DNA of 64,000 nt, from NCBI GenBank assembly GCA_019722365.1, contig JADFUC010002381.1, positions 15,001-79,000 on the forward strand, given 5' to 3'. The notes below the pieces were generated by a model, which was given only the letters and a program-made list of their open reading frames with translations, ran no database searches and was not told where the DNA came from. Position 1 is the stretch's first letter, and every line of letters starts with the position of its first letter. This document shows, in pieces, positions 13,519-25,942 of the stretch. The translations under genes and the position numbers were made by a program. This DNA comes from Lithospermum erythrorhizon. Lineage: Eukaryota; Streptophyta; Magnoliopsida; Boraginales; Boraginaceae.

Positions 13519-14045
13519 ATTTTGTAACGATATATAACTATCAACTAGCTAGTTACTTGTAAGTTTACATTTGATCACTAATCAAAGAATTGAATCTAAG
13601 TAAAATTGATGTAAGGTAGAACAATTTAAAGAAAGAAAAAGAAAGGAGAAGCATCTAATTTTGACTATCGACGATCGATAAAAAAAAACTATTAGTAGTC
13701 TTGCTAATTTTGTGGTTGTAGGGTCGTAAGTAACAATAATGAAATAATCGAAACCATGTCGCGTTTCCACATTAGTAATTTAATACATTATCATTCATGA
13801 ATTAAGATATTGTATTCCGTGCTTTCACTGATAAACAAAGTATCATGTAAGTGGTTTTAGACTTAATTTTATGCACAACAATGACAATACACACACGGAA
13901 TACCAAAGAATATTTAGGTTATACACAAAATCCAACTTATCAGAACCATACTATAACTAGAAAATTATAGTTTTGGCTCAAACACATTAAAAGACCACCA
14001 CCTGCTGGAAAATCAACATGTTTTATGGCCAAAATCCAACTTATC
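13519..14045. other. Spacer between the LINE fragment and the H+-ATPase pseudogene
   Basis: AT-rich, with no gene or repeat structure recognised. It lies inside the loop of the inverted repeat and has no counterpart in the arms. Confidence 0.4.
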
Positions 14046-14049
14046 AGAA

Positions 14050-15520
14050 CCATCAGCCTTCAATGAGCTCTGCTATAGACTGATCCTTGTGTTGTCCAAG
14101 TAAAGAAGGGTACATATTTGTCTCATTCCAGTCTGCGCCCAGTCTCCTTAGCAATGGCAAGTTGATCACCTACAAATTTATAAAGAAGAGACTACCAGAC
14201 TGACTACATTTACACCAAGATGGAGAGCCCATGAATGGTTTCTGCACTATCATGCCTGGGAGGGATCATGGTAGCAACCCAACAAACAGCCATGAACAGC
14301 CTCTGGCATCTTTGATTTTCAGGGACTTCCTCAAACATTTACATAGTAAGTTTAATAATAAACACTTGGTATGAAGCTCACACATGAACCCAAAATTATG
14401 GAACAAACATCTACAATAATAATTAACGGACCTGTTTTGCAACAGCCAGTGACCTCAGCCCACGATCAGCATACCTGTCAATGATAGAATGAACTTTTCT
14501 CTTTTGGTCCTCTTTGCAGTTGCAGAGGGTCAGAATCTAATAACATGGAAGCAAAAAAATAGTGTTAGCAACAAAGTTTAGGTGGTAAGCATATATCATG
14601 AGACTTAAATAGAAAACAACATGTTAGATTACCTGTTCTGGGGCCTCTTTGTTGGCACGATGCCAATTGCCATTGTAGGTTAAAGCAATCCTCTTGTCCA
14701 CAGGATCAGTGAAGAAATGAATCTCCTTGGACGGTAGCTCTGGGCCTAAATAACCAAAATATGTTTTAGTCAGATTAAGTGTCACTTATGGGCAGGGAAA
14801 AAGACTAATTACTCCTTTCTTCGGATCAGCAAGCATTCCCAATAATGGTTGTATCTATTGCATCCTGATTTTCAGTTCTAGAAGCCCTTGCAGCGAGAAG
14901 CATCACATGTTCCTTTATCTAAATTTCTTAGCGAAACTTCAATCAAGTGCTTATCGACACTCAATTTATTTAAGGTCAGAGTTCCAGTTTTATCACTGCA
15001 AAGGGACATCCATTCCAGCCATCTCCACAATTGCAGTCATTCTCTTGGTAAACGTGCACCTGTCGAGAGCCTATGCGACCAATAGCCAAGCAGTGCGTGA
15101 CCTAATAAAACCTGTGGGTATTAGTAATAGGAACGCCTCCAATCAAGAGAACGAGAAGATTGTCAATCCCATCCCTGTATTTCCTGTGCTGAATAGGGTA
15201 CATCACTACTATCTCAATTAGCATCCCGACAGCAATAGAGCAGATGCAAAGTTCCCGAGCAGTCATGGAGCACCTGGTGGAATGCCCCACTTGGTTGGTG
15301 CAACAGATGTGTTGCCTTCCGGGGAAAGTGGCACCCAAAGAGAATGACAACAGCCTTCCAACTCTCCAAGAAGAATAATGCTCTTCCAATCTTCTCTTCC
15401 AACTTGTTAGGACCAAATATTTGAAGCCCTGTTGGCTACTTCCATCGCTTAAACCTTCTCATTACATTTCAGTTGTCCAAGCACTTCTTCAATAGGGACT
15501 TTCCGAAAAGTAAAAACTAA
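14050..15520 (-). pseudogene. Plasma membrane H+-ATPase (P3A, AHA-type) pseudogene
   Basis: On the minus strand, exon remnants in the correct order spell a plant plasma-membrane proton pump. They are PIEEVLGQLKC (about 15510-15470), [16 protein letters not shown] (about 15410-15360), the third/fourth membrane segments with [20 protein letters not shown] and [15 protein letters not shown] (about 15250-15130), the phosphorylation loop [20 protein letters not shown] (about 15000-14930; the catalytic Asp is present), [20 protein letters not shown] (about 14720-14660), [20 protein letters not shown] (about 14520-14460) and GDQLAIAKETGRRL (about 14170-14130). Frames change between neighbouring motifs, stops occur, and the C-terminal membrane domain and regulatory tail are absent. 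The family is about 950 residues long and much of that is missing. It sits in the spacer of the inverted repeat and is unrelated in sequence to the NEMP arms. Confidence 0.9.
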
Positions 15521-16190
15521 GTTCATGTTGATCATCACAATATATGGCATAAACAACATGATCAAATTCTGGAATTCAAAACAATCCAAAACTAAAATCT
15601 TAGATATTATATTCAAATTTAGAACGGTAAGTCCACCCATCAAACAATAACTTCAAGAATATTGTTCAAGTATAAAATAAAGAATCGAATTGCATTTGAG
15701 GTGTGCAGAACCTCGACATCATCTCCAATCGACCGCCAAAACCTCCCATCCATCCATGCTATCTGATCTTCCACCTGCATTCCTCTAGGATCCAACTCCT
15801 AACCGACCGAAGCGTACTGCAAAATTAGAATGTGTTAAGCGATGGCCTTAATTATCACCTACAAATGAAAATTAGAAATCAGATTCTCATTTTATCTTAA
15901 CTTACTTTCACAATCCAAACACACAAGCATTTGATTCATAATATAGGAAACACAAACAAGATCTATACTTGATCATTCTCTCATCAAATATCCAAGACAT
16001 TTACACCTTCTTAACAACATGCCCCATCTATATCAGACTAAATCATCGTGACATCTCAATATAGAAAACACATAAACCTCCCCATTATTTCAATCAAAAC
16101 AACCCAATTTGTCGAAAATCAAATTAATGTACTCTAGAAAATACAAAAGAAACAGCTGCATCACAATATCGGAGTGTTATTTAAGATAAT
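15521..16190. other. Spacer, no gene seen
   Basis: No supported coding region. A short minus-strand stretch around 15715-15830 is richer in coding-like codons, but it shows no family I recognise and does not match the H+-ATPase N-terminus. Confidence 0.3.
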
Positions 16191-16199
16191 ATTGCTCAC

Positions 16200-16460
16200 A
16201 ACTGGACTTCCTCGGTTTCGAGAGGCACCATGTGCATGGACCATTTCCGCATCGGAGGAGGATTCATAGAGCATAAGACCAATGACGTAAGCCCGCTGAA
16301 GAGGAACCGCGAGACAGAACCCCTCTTTTGGGTGATTATCCCGTGTGAATTAAATACTTCATAATAGGGAAGTCCCTCCCACGTGCCATATCCAGTTATT
16401 AGGATGGCATGTATGCCACCGATTTGGTGTTTTCCAAAGGAAGTCCAACATATATGCCCT
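16200..16460 (-). pseudogene. Possible papain-like cysteine protease fragment
   Basis: One minus-strand frame reads GGIHAILITGYGTWEGLPYY followed by EVFNSHG. This resembles the active-site His and Asn region of C1A peptidases (general pattern HAVLxVGYGxxxGxxYWxxKNSWG), with His and Asn in the right spacing. The frame then degenerates, and no Cys active-site exon was found nearby. It is a short, weak match and may be coincidental or a relic. It lies next to the H+-ATPase relic, in the same orientation. Confidence 0.35.
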
Positions 16461-18525
16461 GTTATACATATAACACTATTAGCAAGAAAATAAAACTAAA
16501 CAAGAATTGAACTAAAAAGTTACATTAAATTGAAGAAGTTAGTTACATTTCCATTGGAAGTATATTAAACTTTCAAAAGTCCCGATAACGTTAATTACTA
16601 TTTCTCTCCCCGATGTTGTCTTGAATTCAAGCGAGGATCATCAAATATGAATGCGAGAGTAATCAACAAGTTATGTGTGATAACTGCTAAATGTAAACAA
16701 ACAAAACAGGTTAATGATATTGCAAAACTGAATCTTTAGACACCAACTAGGGTTATTGGTTTAGTACCAAAATATCAGCTGGCTGAATCTAGTATATGCA
16801 TGATAATCACAGCTCAAAACAGCTCCTGTATTCTTAAGAAAATTCAGCACAACATCAAGTTGAGTCCCATAAAGGGGGAAGAATTACTATCTCTAATATT
16901 ATCTACGCAGGGTTGTAAGGACAATGTTGGAGGCTGCTTTCCATACTTCAAATGCAACAAGTTCACGATAATCCTTACAATCATGCGAAAATGCAACAAG
17001 TACCAGCTAAGCACCTCTTGCATTTAGAATGTAAGCTTGACTCCCCACGGGAGAAATATTATGCATTTTTGTTAATTTGCGGCTATGTTGGATCTAAATT
17101 GGAACATCCTTCACATCTAGTTAATATCTCTGCACCCAAAAATTGAACCAACGAAGGCAAACAAATTGGAAGAACTTTTTTAATGAACCAGAAACTACAT
17201 AAACCAATCAACTCAATCTTATTAAATAAATGACTTCAACATGCAAGCATGAATTTATGCTGCATTCACTCGACATATCTCTATATATCAAATTCATCGA
17301 AACATAACAAGAGAACTAGCAAAGCAGTTATGGAATTATCTGCAAAGTTGGAGACAGTGAACAAATTCAATTGAAAAGGACAAGGACGGGCTTTTAAATC
17401 TACGAATAGGAACAACACCAATATATAGATATGACATACCTTGGATGGGTGCGTCCAAGATCACCATGCACAAATTCTTTTCATATAATGCCTCAATTTA
17501 ATTGTTTTTAAAACACAGACATTTTCCAGTCGATCCAAAAAACCGGACTATTATCCGTTAATTATTAAATTAATTCTTCTAAAAATCTAAAACTTAAATT
17601 ACCCTTCTAAAAATCTAAACTTAGGCTAAAGATATCCTTTTAATTAATAATTCAACCTCTTAATTTGATAACTCATAAAGATAGTATTCATCAAATTTTA
17701 TACTTGCAAAACGAGTTTTTTTAGTCAAAAATACGTTCGAACGTGTTTTATACGGTATCATTATAAAAATGAGTTTTTTTAAGTATAATTTATTTGAGTA
17801 CGGAAAACGTGTTTTTACGTTAAGGTACGTACGTACGGGTATTATACGGCTTTTATAATATGTACATTTAATGGTTTTAAAGAATTTTTTAACAATATGT
17901 ACATTTAATATTTCTTAAGTTTATTTGGGACATCATCCAGCACGTAATATTCCTAAGATGCGTCGGAATATAAAGAGAAATACAAGGATATAATAAGAAA
18001 TTCAAGATCTTGAGGTAATGATCAATCAATGTGGCTATCGTAATAAGATGAATATCGACAATCTAATAAATTATCCGCCTGAAAATGAAGCTTGTTTAGA
18101 GGTTCAAAGTTTAGAAGATATTGTGGCTACTATCACTGAGAACAATGTTATGATGAAACTGTAGATGATAATGGTAGCTTTCGCACTGCTACGCATATAT
18201 GAATCACTTTGGCATCTAAAACTCTTCATTCATAACTTTATGTTACAATTCCAAAAAGCAACACTATATTTATTGGGAGATTTAACCCAACAAGTTTCAA
18301 CTTTAAAAGAAAACAAACAACTATAGAATCATATTTTCATATTTTCACCGTATTAGACAAATGCACAAAAATATAGTTTGGAATATAGTATTTTTGTGTT
18401 CAAATATAGTATGAAATAAGATTGTCCACTTCAATTTCAATTTTTTATTAATTAAACTTTTTACATAAATATTTTTGTTTGTATTTTATAAGGTTTTATA
18501 AAAAATATATCAATAGTTGGTAATG
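16461..18525. other. AT-rich spacer, no gene seen
   Basis: AT-rich DNA without supported genes. Several short open frames lack homology and codon structure. The last part (about 17500-18500) is strongly AT-rich and runs up to the 3' end of the right-arm LINE, where no clear poly(A) tail can be distinguished from the background. Confidence 0.35.
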
Positions 18526-18529
18526 ACTC

Positions 18530-21500
18530 TGTGATTCCCCTCCACAGGAAGTGTTTGATCTTATCTGGCAATTTCAGATTCCATAGTTTGCTATATATCT
18601 GTGTCTGTGTTATTTGTAGTAGCGTAAAGGTTCAATACCCAGTCTCAGATAGTTTTTATGCAGCTTTTGACCGAAGATACACATCGCTCTCGTCCTAGAC
18701 AAACTTAAGTCTCCCTATGTAAATTCAGACATGTTGCAATCACATCTGCATCCAATGTGAGCAAAAAGTGTTCGGACTAAAGTAATGTTCCAGACACCGA
18801 TGTCCTGGTCAATAAGATCACATACTCTGAGTTTGGCATTCTCTTTATTGACCGGTGTAATTGGCTTGTTGGAATGTGTATGTGGTAGCCATCTGTGATT
18901 CCAGATTTCTATTGTTTCTCCATTCCCAACTGACCATTTTACTCCCTTGACCAATAGGTCCCTTGCAGATAATATCCCTCTCAAAGTTAGACTAGGGCAG
19001 CTCCCTAAGTGCACATGCTTTTAAATTGCCAGCGAGGGATAATATTTGCTTTTATACATTTCAAGGCTTAACCGCCTGGCTTGGATCTGGCGTTATTCTC
19101 CAAGCCGGCTTGCTCGTGGGCCATATTGAAAGCATGGTTAATGGTGCCACGACCCCACGCCTTGTTTCACAATTTATCATATGATACCCAATGTATTTTC
19201 CTTGCATTTTTGGTAGACCCCCACCAGTAGTTTGCTATTAGAGAGTTTAATTCATGACATGTATGAATAGATAGTTTAAAGCATTGCATAGCATAGGTGG
19301 GGATAGCTTGTAGTACCGATGTAATGAAAATCGATTTACCTCGCTGACAGTTTAGGGTTCCACCTTCTATGCGGGGTTTCCTTCTTGGACCCTGTCCACT
19401 AAAGAGGCAAAAATCTCTTTTTTGGACGAGCCCATAGTCGATGGGAGACCTAAGTAGGTGCCATGGGTGGTGACCTCATGCATTCATAGAATGTGTGAAA
19501 TTGCCACCTTGGTATCTTGGCATACGTTCGGACTGAATGTCACTGCAAATTTTTATGTGCTCACCAATTGTCCGGAAAGCCTTCATATCAAGGAGGATAG
19601 CCATAATGTGGCCTCCCATTCCGTAGTTTCCCCAAAGAGCAAGTGTCACTGCAAATATACGTGATATCGGCCTCCAAGCATGTCCCAACCGAATCCCTGC
19701 TAAGCTTCCCCTTGGACATGCTCCCTTAAGTAGAGATATTAAGCCCTCAGTGCAAATTATAAACATATACGGTGAGAGGGGGTCTCCCTGTCTCAGTCCC
19801 CTGTTTAAAGTAGTCCACTTGGTCGCCGCATTGGAGCAAGAAGCAGCCACGATTCCATTGAAATATCATCATAACTAACCCCGATCCACTTTCGTGAAAC
19901 GATGTTCCATCATTAGTCTTAAGAATGCCCATTCCACCCGGTCATAAGCTTTGTGCATGTCTAATTTGATGGACATGTAGCCTTTACGCCCTGTCTTCTT
20001 ATGTTTAATAAAATGGTGTAATTCTATAAGCCGCAGAATGTTGTCCGTGATGATGGCGACAGGAACATCCACTGGTGACTCCGATACAATTCTCCTCTAA
20101 CAATCAAGTTTAACCGCACCACTTTGGCTTGTGTTGCAGCGGCTATCGTCAAACTGTTTAATGTCCACTGGATTCGGTACCTTTGGAATCAATGTGATGA
20201 GAGTGAGGTTAAATTTCTTCAAAAAGCGCCCCTTATTCACACAATTAAGAACCATCTTGCTCGTGTCTTCCCCCAAAATATCCTAGTAAAACTAGAAGAA
20301 TTGAGCTGGTAACCCATCGGGTCCTGGTGCCTTGCCTTTTTGCATAGAGAACAGGCTCCTCTTTACATCCTCCATCGTGAAACCTGTCCCCAAAATTGAG
20401 GCCTTACTCGAATCAAGCGTTTTTAAATGATCAAAAACAAGTGAGTTGCCTAAGTTGTCTGACTGTGATGAGAATAAATCCTTGTAAAAATCAACCGCAA
20501 GCTTATGGACCGTGTCGAGGTTGGTTTGTAACGCTCTACTTTCACCCCGAGGGCAGCTGACAAGTTGGCCCCGTGGCCTCAACCGCAAATGCATTTAAAA
20601 AATACCCTCGTGGTTACATCCCCTTCACCTCCATTCAAGTCTCGGAAGCCGATGCTTAATATCATTATTTCCTCCGAGTCTTTAGAACTGCAATAGTCCC
20701 TTTGTTGAAGAAAGCATCGAGTCGCAGGTTCTGCTTATCGCTAATAGATTTGTCAATATTACTAAGTGACTGTCTCTTCCAATCCAAAAGACCCAATCTA
20801 CATTGTTTGATGCCTTGAAAAACCTGTGTACCAGGATCATCGTGCTTAACCGAATTCCAGGCCCTCTCTACTACCGCCTTACTTTCCTCATAAAGGAACC
20901 AACTATCTTTCAAACCGGAATCGCTTTTTCCAGCCAACTCTGTTGCACTCAATAATTTTAAGCTACGACTCTCTATCGGTCGTGTCTCTAACAAAGGGTG
21001 AAAAGAAATTGTTACTCCACGTAAAGTGGCAAATTTAAAACCAATATCCATTAAGTCACAATCAAGTGTTTTCCTCGAATTATTAACTTGCCATAAGGGC
21101 CTTTTGACGCCTAAAGGACGAGTGTTCAACATCAAGAACCTCATTAAAATCCCCAATCATCATTGTAGGTAAATTCGAACTATTAGAAAGAAATTTCAAA
21201 GAACTCCCAATGACAATCTTCGACAGCTTGACTTCAAGGATGGCCACAAAAACCAATAATCCGCCAAGGTGTGTGTCCATCATCTATGCATGCCTCAATT
21301 TGGTGTGACGAGTAGCTTTTAATTGTAACATTTAACTCTCGTGGGCCAGTATAGCACCCCTTTCTTGGCCCTCGAGCATCAACTAAAAACTATTTGCATC
21401 TTCACTTGTAGGTGATTGACTCCCATTCTTGTTTCCACAACTTTGTCTCCATTAGGGAAAAATAGATTAGGCCTCGTTTGTATCTCACCAAATGCTGAAG

Positions 21501-21600
21501 AGCCCTAACCGCCTGGGACGACCCAATCTCCAGTAGTTCTAACTTAAGCAACTCATTGTGATCGGGATGACCCACCGCCAACACCAAATGTCAAGAGTCC
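18530..21600 (-). mobile_element. L1-type LINE, nearly full-length ORF2, decayed, copy B
   Basis: Reading 21600 to 18530 on the minus strand gives, in order: an ORF2 start-like region with AVRALQHLVRYKRG and METKLWKQEWESITYK (about 21550-21405), endonuclease motifs MIGDFNEVLDVEHSSFRRQ (about 21165) and LDCDLMDIGF (about 21060), GFTMEDVKRSLFSMQKGKAP (about 20380), RT motifs HHFIKHKKTGRKGYMSIKLD with KAYDRVEWAFL (about 20020-19920), LRQGDPLSPYMFI (about 19795-19755), then WSVGNGETIEIWNHRWLP (about 18935-18885) and the zf-RVT region LWNLKLPDKIKHFLWRG (about 18585-18535). Stops and frameshifts occur throughout, and the YADD catalytic box is not intact. The part from about 19765 onward toward 21600 is shared with copy A in the left arm. 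The rest exists only here. Confidence 0.88.
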
Positions 21601-21683
21601 GAAATTTATGGATTCTAATTTGTTCAATGATCTTATCGTATGAGATATAAGTCATGTAAAGTATTGAATGTTACTTAATAATT

Positions 21684-21905
21684 TACTCCTCCGTTCTTAA
21701 AAAAGACATCGTCAGCTTTTTACTTTTCATAATGGAACTTTAACAAGAGATATTTTTATTTGTGTTGCATAACATTTTGATGAAAAATATACTAATTAAA
21801 GAGATTAAAAATATATATTTTATTGATATATTTTTCATAAAATATTATACAATACAAATAAAAATATCTACTAACATTTTAAAGTAATATTGTGAATGAA
21901 AAGAT
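21684..21905. mobile_element. Stowaway-like MITE, right arm
   Basis: Counterpart of the left-arm MITE. One end keeps TA-CTCCTCCGTTCTTAAAAAAG; the other terminus has eroded into AAAAGATATG. The internal palindrome (AATAAAAATATCTAC against GAGATATTTTTATT) is still visible. Confidence 0.6.
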
Positions 21906-22399
21906 ATGTTTGGTAGAGTGGACTCGTTTATAAATTGGATATCTTTAACCACCAACATAAGCTCTATTTAATATCCGACTCAAACTCACAAGCGACATCT
22001 CCGACTCAACCTACAAAGGAGGTAACACTTATTCTATTTTCTTCAGAAGACTTAATCTGGGATTGCCTTCATAGAATGAGATTCGTAATTGTAATACTCT
22101 GCAACTCTTCATCTCTAGCCCTTACAAAAAAAAAAAATATGTTTTGGCCATGATGCCCGACCAATTTCAAATTAAAAAACATGTTTACATTACTAGCATT
22201 AGTGTACATTAGTAGCTTTGGAACTCAAATTAGCATTTTGACTAAACTGTAATAAAAAAAATGCTCTAAGCCAAAACAAGAACATGAACTTGGGGATAAG
22301 GAAACCTAAATTGATATCTCAAATGCATAAATACATTCAACCAGGCTCCTACTCCCTCACTACAGGTAGGTATTTTGTTAACAGGAGATGATACTGCTA

Positions 22400-25300
22400 C
22401 TACCTACGACAGTGCCATTTGAACAAACCGACGCCACTGCTACTCTCAATGGCAGTCTCATCAGAGGATCCAGAGTCGCTGCTGAGTGTGTCATCTAACA
22501 TCTTCTGAGAGGATCGACTCCACTGCCAGGTGAGTCGCCTAGACTATCCTCTGAAGAGCACCCTACGCCGCATTCTTAATGACCCATCGACTAAACTCAG
22601 GAGAAGCGCCTAACTCAGAGACTGCTGAGTGAACTTATCCCACTCTTTCTTCGAGAACTTCTTCCTTTCGGGAGTCTTGTGGAACGTCGAGTAGAAGTCT
22701 TGTTGACCCTTAGTCACTTGGCCGTAGATGGTGATAGGGGTACCTGTTCAAAACGATCTCAGATAACATTTCGTAAGAGTCTAGGAAAAAACTCATACTA
22801 TGTAATACTATATTCATACCTAAATGATTGTCAAGTTTTATTTTCGATGATCATAATTCACAAACTTTGTGTCTTAATTGACATCATAACTTTGATTGGA
22901 ATAGTAAAGACCATTGAAAATACTCATTATTTTACCAATATATTACCCAACATATAAAAATATTTTAATTCAAATTGACAATCTTCTAGAGATGGTGGGA
23001 GTAATAATAATTGATGGTGCAAAACTTATATAACAAAAGGACTTCTCAGAACTCGTACCTTTGACTGAGTATCCTGCTCATCTAGATAAACCGTTCGGGA
23101 TTCTCTTAAGACGACCTCGAGAACCCATCCCGGTTGGGCTATAAAATTCAGCGCCTTGATGTCTCATATTTGGACTCATTGTCCGCCATTCAAGAAACAT
23201 ACTTGGTACAGAGTGTGGTAATTCACTGCAAGAATGCACATAACATAATTAGTGGGAAGACAGTTTCAGAGGAAGAAAGCTAGTAAAATATCTTACTAGA
23301 TTTAGCAAGGATATCCACATTGATTTTGCTAATTAAGTGTGGGGTTGAATTCACGAACCCATTTATCATTTAATCATATGTAATAAAATGTCCAAAAATG
23401 ACTGGCAAAGTTTCCAACACTGACACATCTCTTCTAAAACTAAGCCATGGCAATCACTAAGAGAAATGAAAATCACATTCAAAATGTGAAACTGTTTAGA
23501 CAATAAGCAAAGAGTGAACCCTGTTATAATAAAAGATCTCGCAATCGATGTTAACTAATTGCATTGCATTAAAAAAACCTCAAACCAATTTTTCACCTCT
23601 TATATGTCTCTATTAAAGAAATATGAACTCGGAAAAATTGTTTCAGCTTGCATAATCAGATTTCTTTTTAGGAATTCCGTGAGCAATAAAAAATTGGTGT
23701 AAAACAAATGTAATATGTAGAGCTTGCCTGAAATTGCTCCATGATATAGATGTCACCAAAAATCGAATTGTCATGCAACAGCAAACCAGCACAGTTGCCA
23801 AAGGTGTATCACGAGTGCTGGGATATAGAAGAGAAAGGAGATAAGAAAGGGAGTTCATAACTTACTAAATCATTATAAAACAGCGATGTAATCATGTTTA
23901 TGAATGCAGAAAAGGTATGTCAACCAAAAAGAAGATTCACTAAAAAACATTCATCAACCAAACGGAAGTCTGTTATTATACAAACTTAATCGTGACGTTT
24001 TCCATAACAAAGAATCTGAAATGATGTTCCTCTCTTTAAGATCCTCAAACTCTGTGAATGTTGGTCGCTTCATTTCACAAATGTATAGATGAAGTTCATA
24101 TTATTCCATTTAGAAGTTGTACTTGATAGAGATATGTATCTTTGTTAAGAAATCGTTGGGGATCCTTCCTCTCCATTTGGTGGCACATAATCATGACCCT
24201 TGCTTTGTTTGGTGCAACACCATGTTTCAAGGATCATCGGGCAGTATATAACGAACCATACACTACATGATGTGAAATCATGCAAAGCAGGGCATGACAT
24301 GTGGCACCATAGGGGAGAGTGCAACTTTATGAAAAAGGCCATGCCATGTGATAAGTTGATAAAATAAGTGAAAAGCAGTCGATCAAAAACCTGGATATAG
24401 AAGTGACAGTAATTATCCGAATGGCCCATTTCTGTCAAATTGAGCTTATGCTAACATCCATAGTTCCATCTTTCTGACACAACAAACATCCTTACAATCC
24501 AATACCCTAAACCAGCTCCAGGAAGAACGTTGAAGACCAGCAGGAAGATAGTTACCTGCCAAAAAAAAAAGGATTGAATGGTGTTAAGAAAAGTGGTTGG
24601 AAGAAAAAAGATACAGTATAATTCAATTGAATATCATTCATGAAAAGAACATGTAATTTCGTGAAACATTCCAGTACAAAAAAACATAAACGGATAGGGC
24701 TACAGTATGGAGGAAACAAAAGATAACCTACTTGATCATATTTATATAGTCCACAAACCACATAATAAATTTAATATAAGCGAACTAATGTAGACATGTT
24801 GGTTAGGTGATTAGGAAGGGGAAAAAACACTTACAGAGCTGTGCATCTCATCACTAAGCCCAAAGCTTGAAAGAATTGAATTGACTAACACCGAAAGCTG
24901 ATGGAGAAGAAAAGATCCAGCACTAACCTGAATTTGGAAACGAAAAGACAACAAGACTACAGCACCAGAGAGATAAAAAGTAATCATTCAATAGTGTAAA
25001 TGAACCATCATAACAATTCAGTGATCCATATAAAATAAGGTAGAATCCACTTTTTCGTCCAGTAGGTAACAGTTTCATTCCCTGAAAATGGTGTAAATAC
25101 CATAATGATTAGTTTGATGGTCATCCTAATGAAATGAAGAAGACAAAAGTAAATACCTGGAAAAGAAGAATAATGACCACAAGAAACACTCCTATGGCCA
25201 TCGAGCTACTATAGTAGAAAGGAACCCAACTGCTGACAATTGGTGCCAACAGCCATAAGACAATGCCCAAAGCAAGACAAAACAGGCGCCATCTTTGAAA

Positions 25301-25942
25301 TTCTGCATAACCATACAATTGAGAAATGAATAACAAACAATTTCATCAAAACAAGATGCAACAATGAAGCTTATTATATATGCAAGACATCAATAGTAAT
25401 TAGTTAAGTATGCCTGACCTACTTCAACAGTGACGGTGGCTGAACCAGATATATCATCCATGAACTTCAAATCAATGTATCGGTCCTCATATGGAGATAT
25501 GATGGTGGTCCAAACCCCCTTATGTAGACTTCTCCAATCATCATCCTCGCACTGACAAGAGCCAAGCGAAGAATTTCTATGAAAACATATCTGAATCATG
25601 TTGGACTTAAAAGGGCAAGCACTCTAAGGTATACAGCTTCACGTAAGTGTAACAATTATTTATTGAACGTATTAAGAAAGTATTGCTGATTTCTACCAAC
25701 GTTAACCAATGTTACTTACCTATGAAAGCATATCTGAATTTTACTGTGCAGTTTCTCGGGAATAACAACTGATGGAACCAATGTAACACGATGTATGCTG
25801 TGCAAACTCCCAATTTTCAATCTTGACAGACCAGAGACGGCTACACGTTCACATGATACAACTTCTTTTGACCCCAGTGGTGATAGTACTGCTATGGGAA
25901 CTGGAGTGACAACCAGTACAGGGTTGTCGATACTGATACCTG
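22400..25942 (-). pseudogene. NEMP-like (TMEM194/DUF2215) nuclear envelope protein, pseudogene copy B
   Basis: Minus-strand exons match copy A and the NEMP family: first recognised exon about 25942-25730 (SIDNPVLVVTPVPIAVLSPL, then RVTLVPSVVIPEKLHSKIQI), about 25576-25425 (CQCEDDDWRSLHKGVWTTII; intact where copy A has a stop), about 25303-25160 (membrane segments ALGIVLWLLAPIVSSWVPFY), GMKLLPTGRKSGFYLILYGS (about 25085-25025), AGSFLLHQLS (about 24920), LLVFNVLPGAGLGYWIVRMF (about 24540-24485), DTPLATVLVCC (about 23810) and the C-terminal exon about 22760-22400 with ELGASPEFSRWVIKNA. Lesions: the donor after YGS is lost (GTGTGT in copy A, AATTGT here), frameshift and stop after DVSISSI near 24440, and frameshifts in the last exon. 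It is better preserved than copy A in its first half but cannot give a full protein. Confidence 0.85.
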
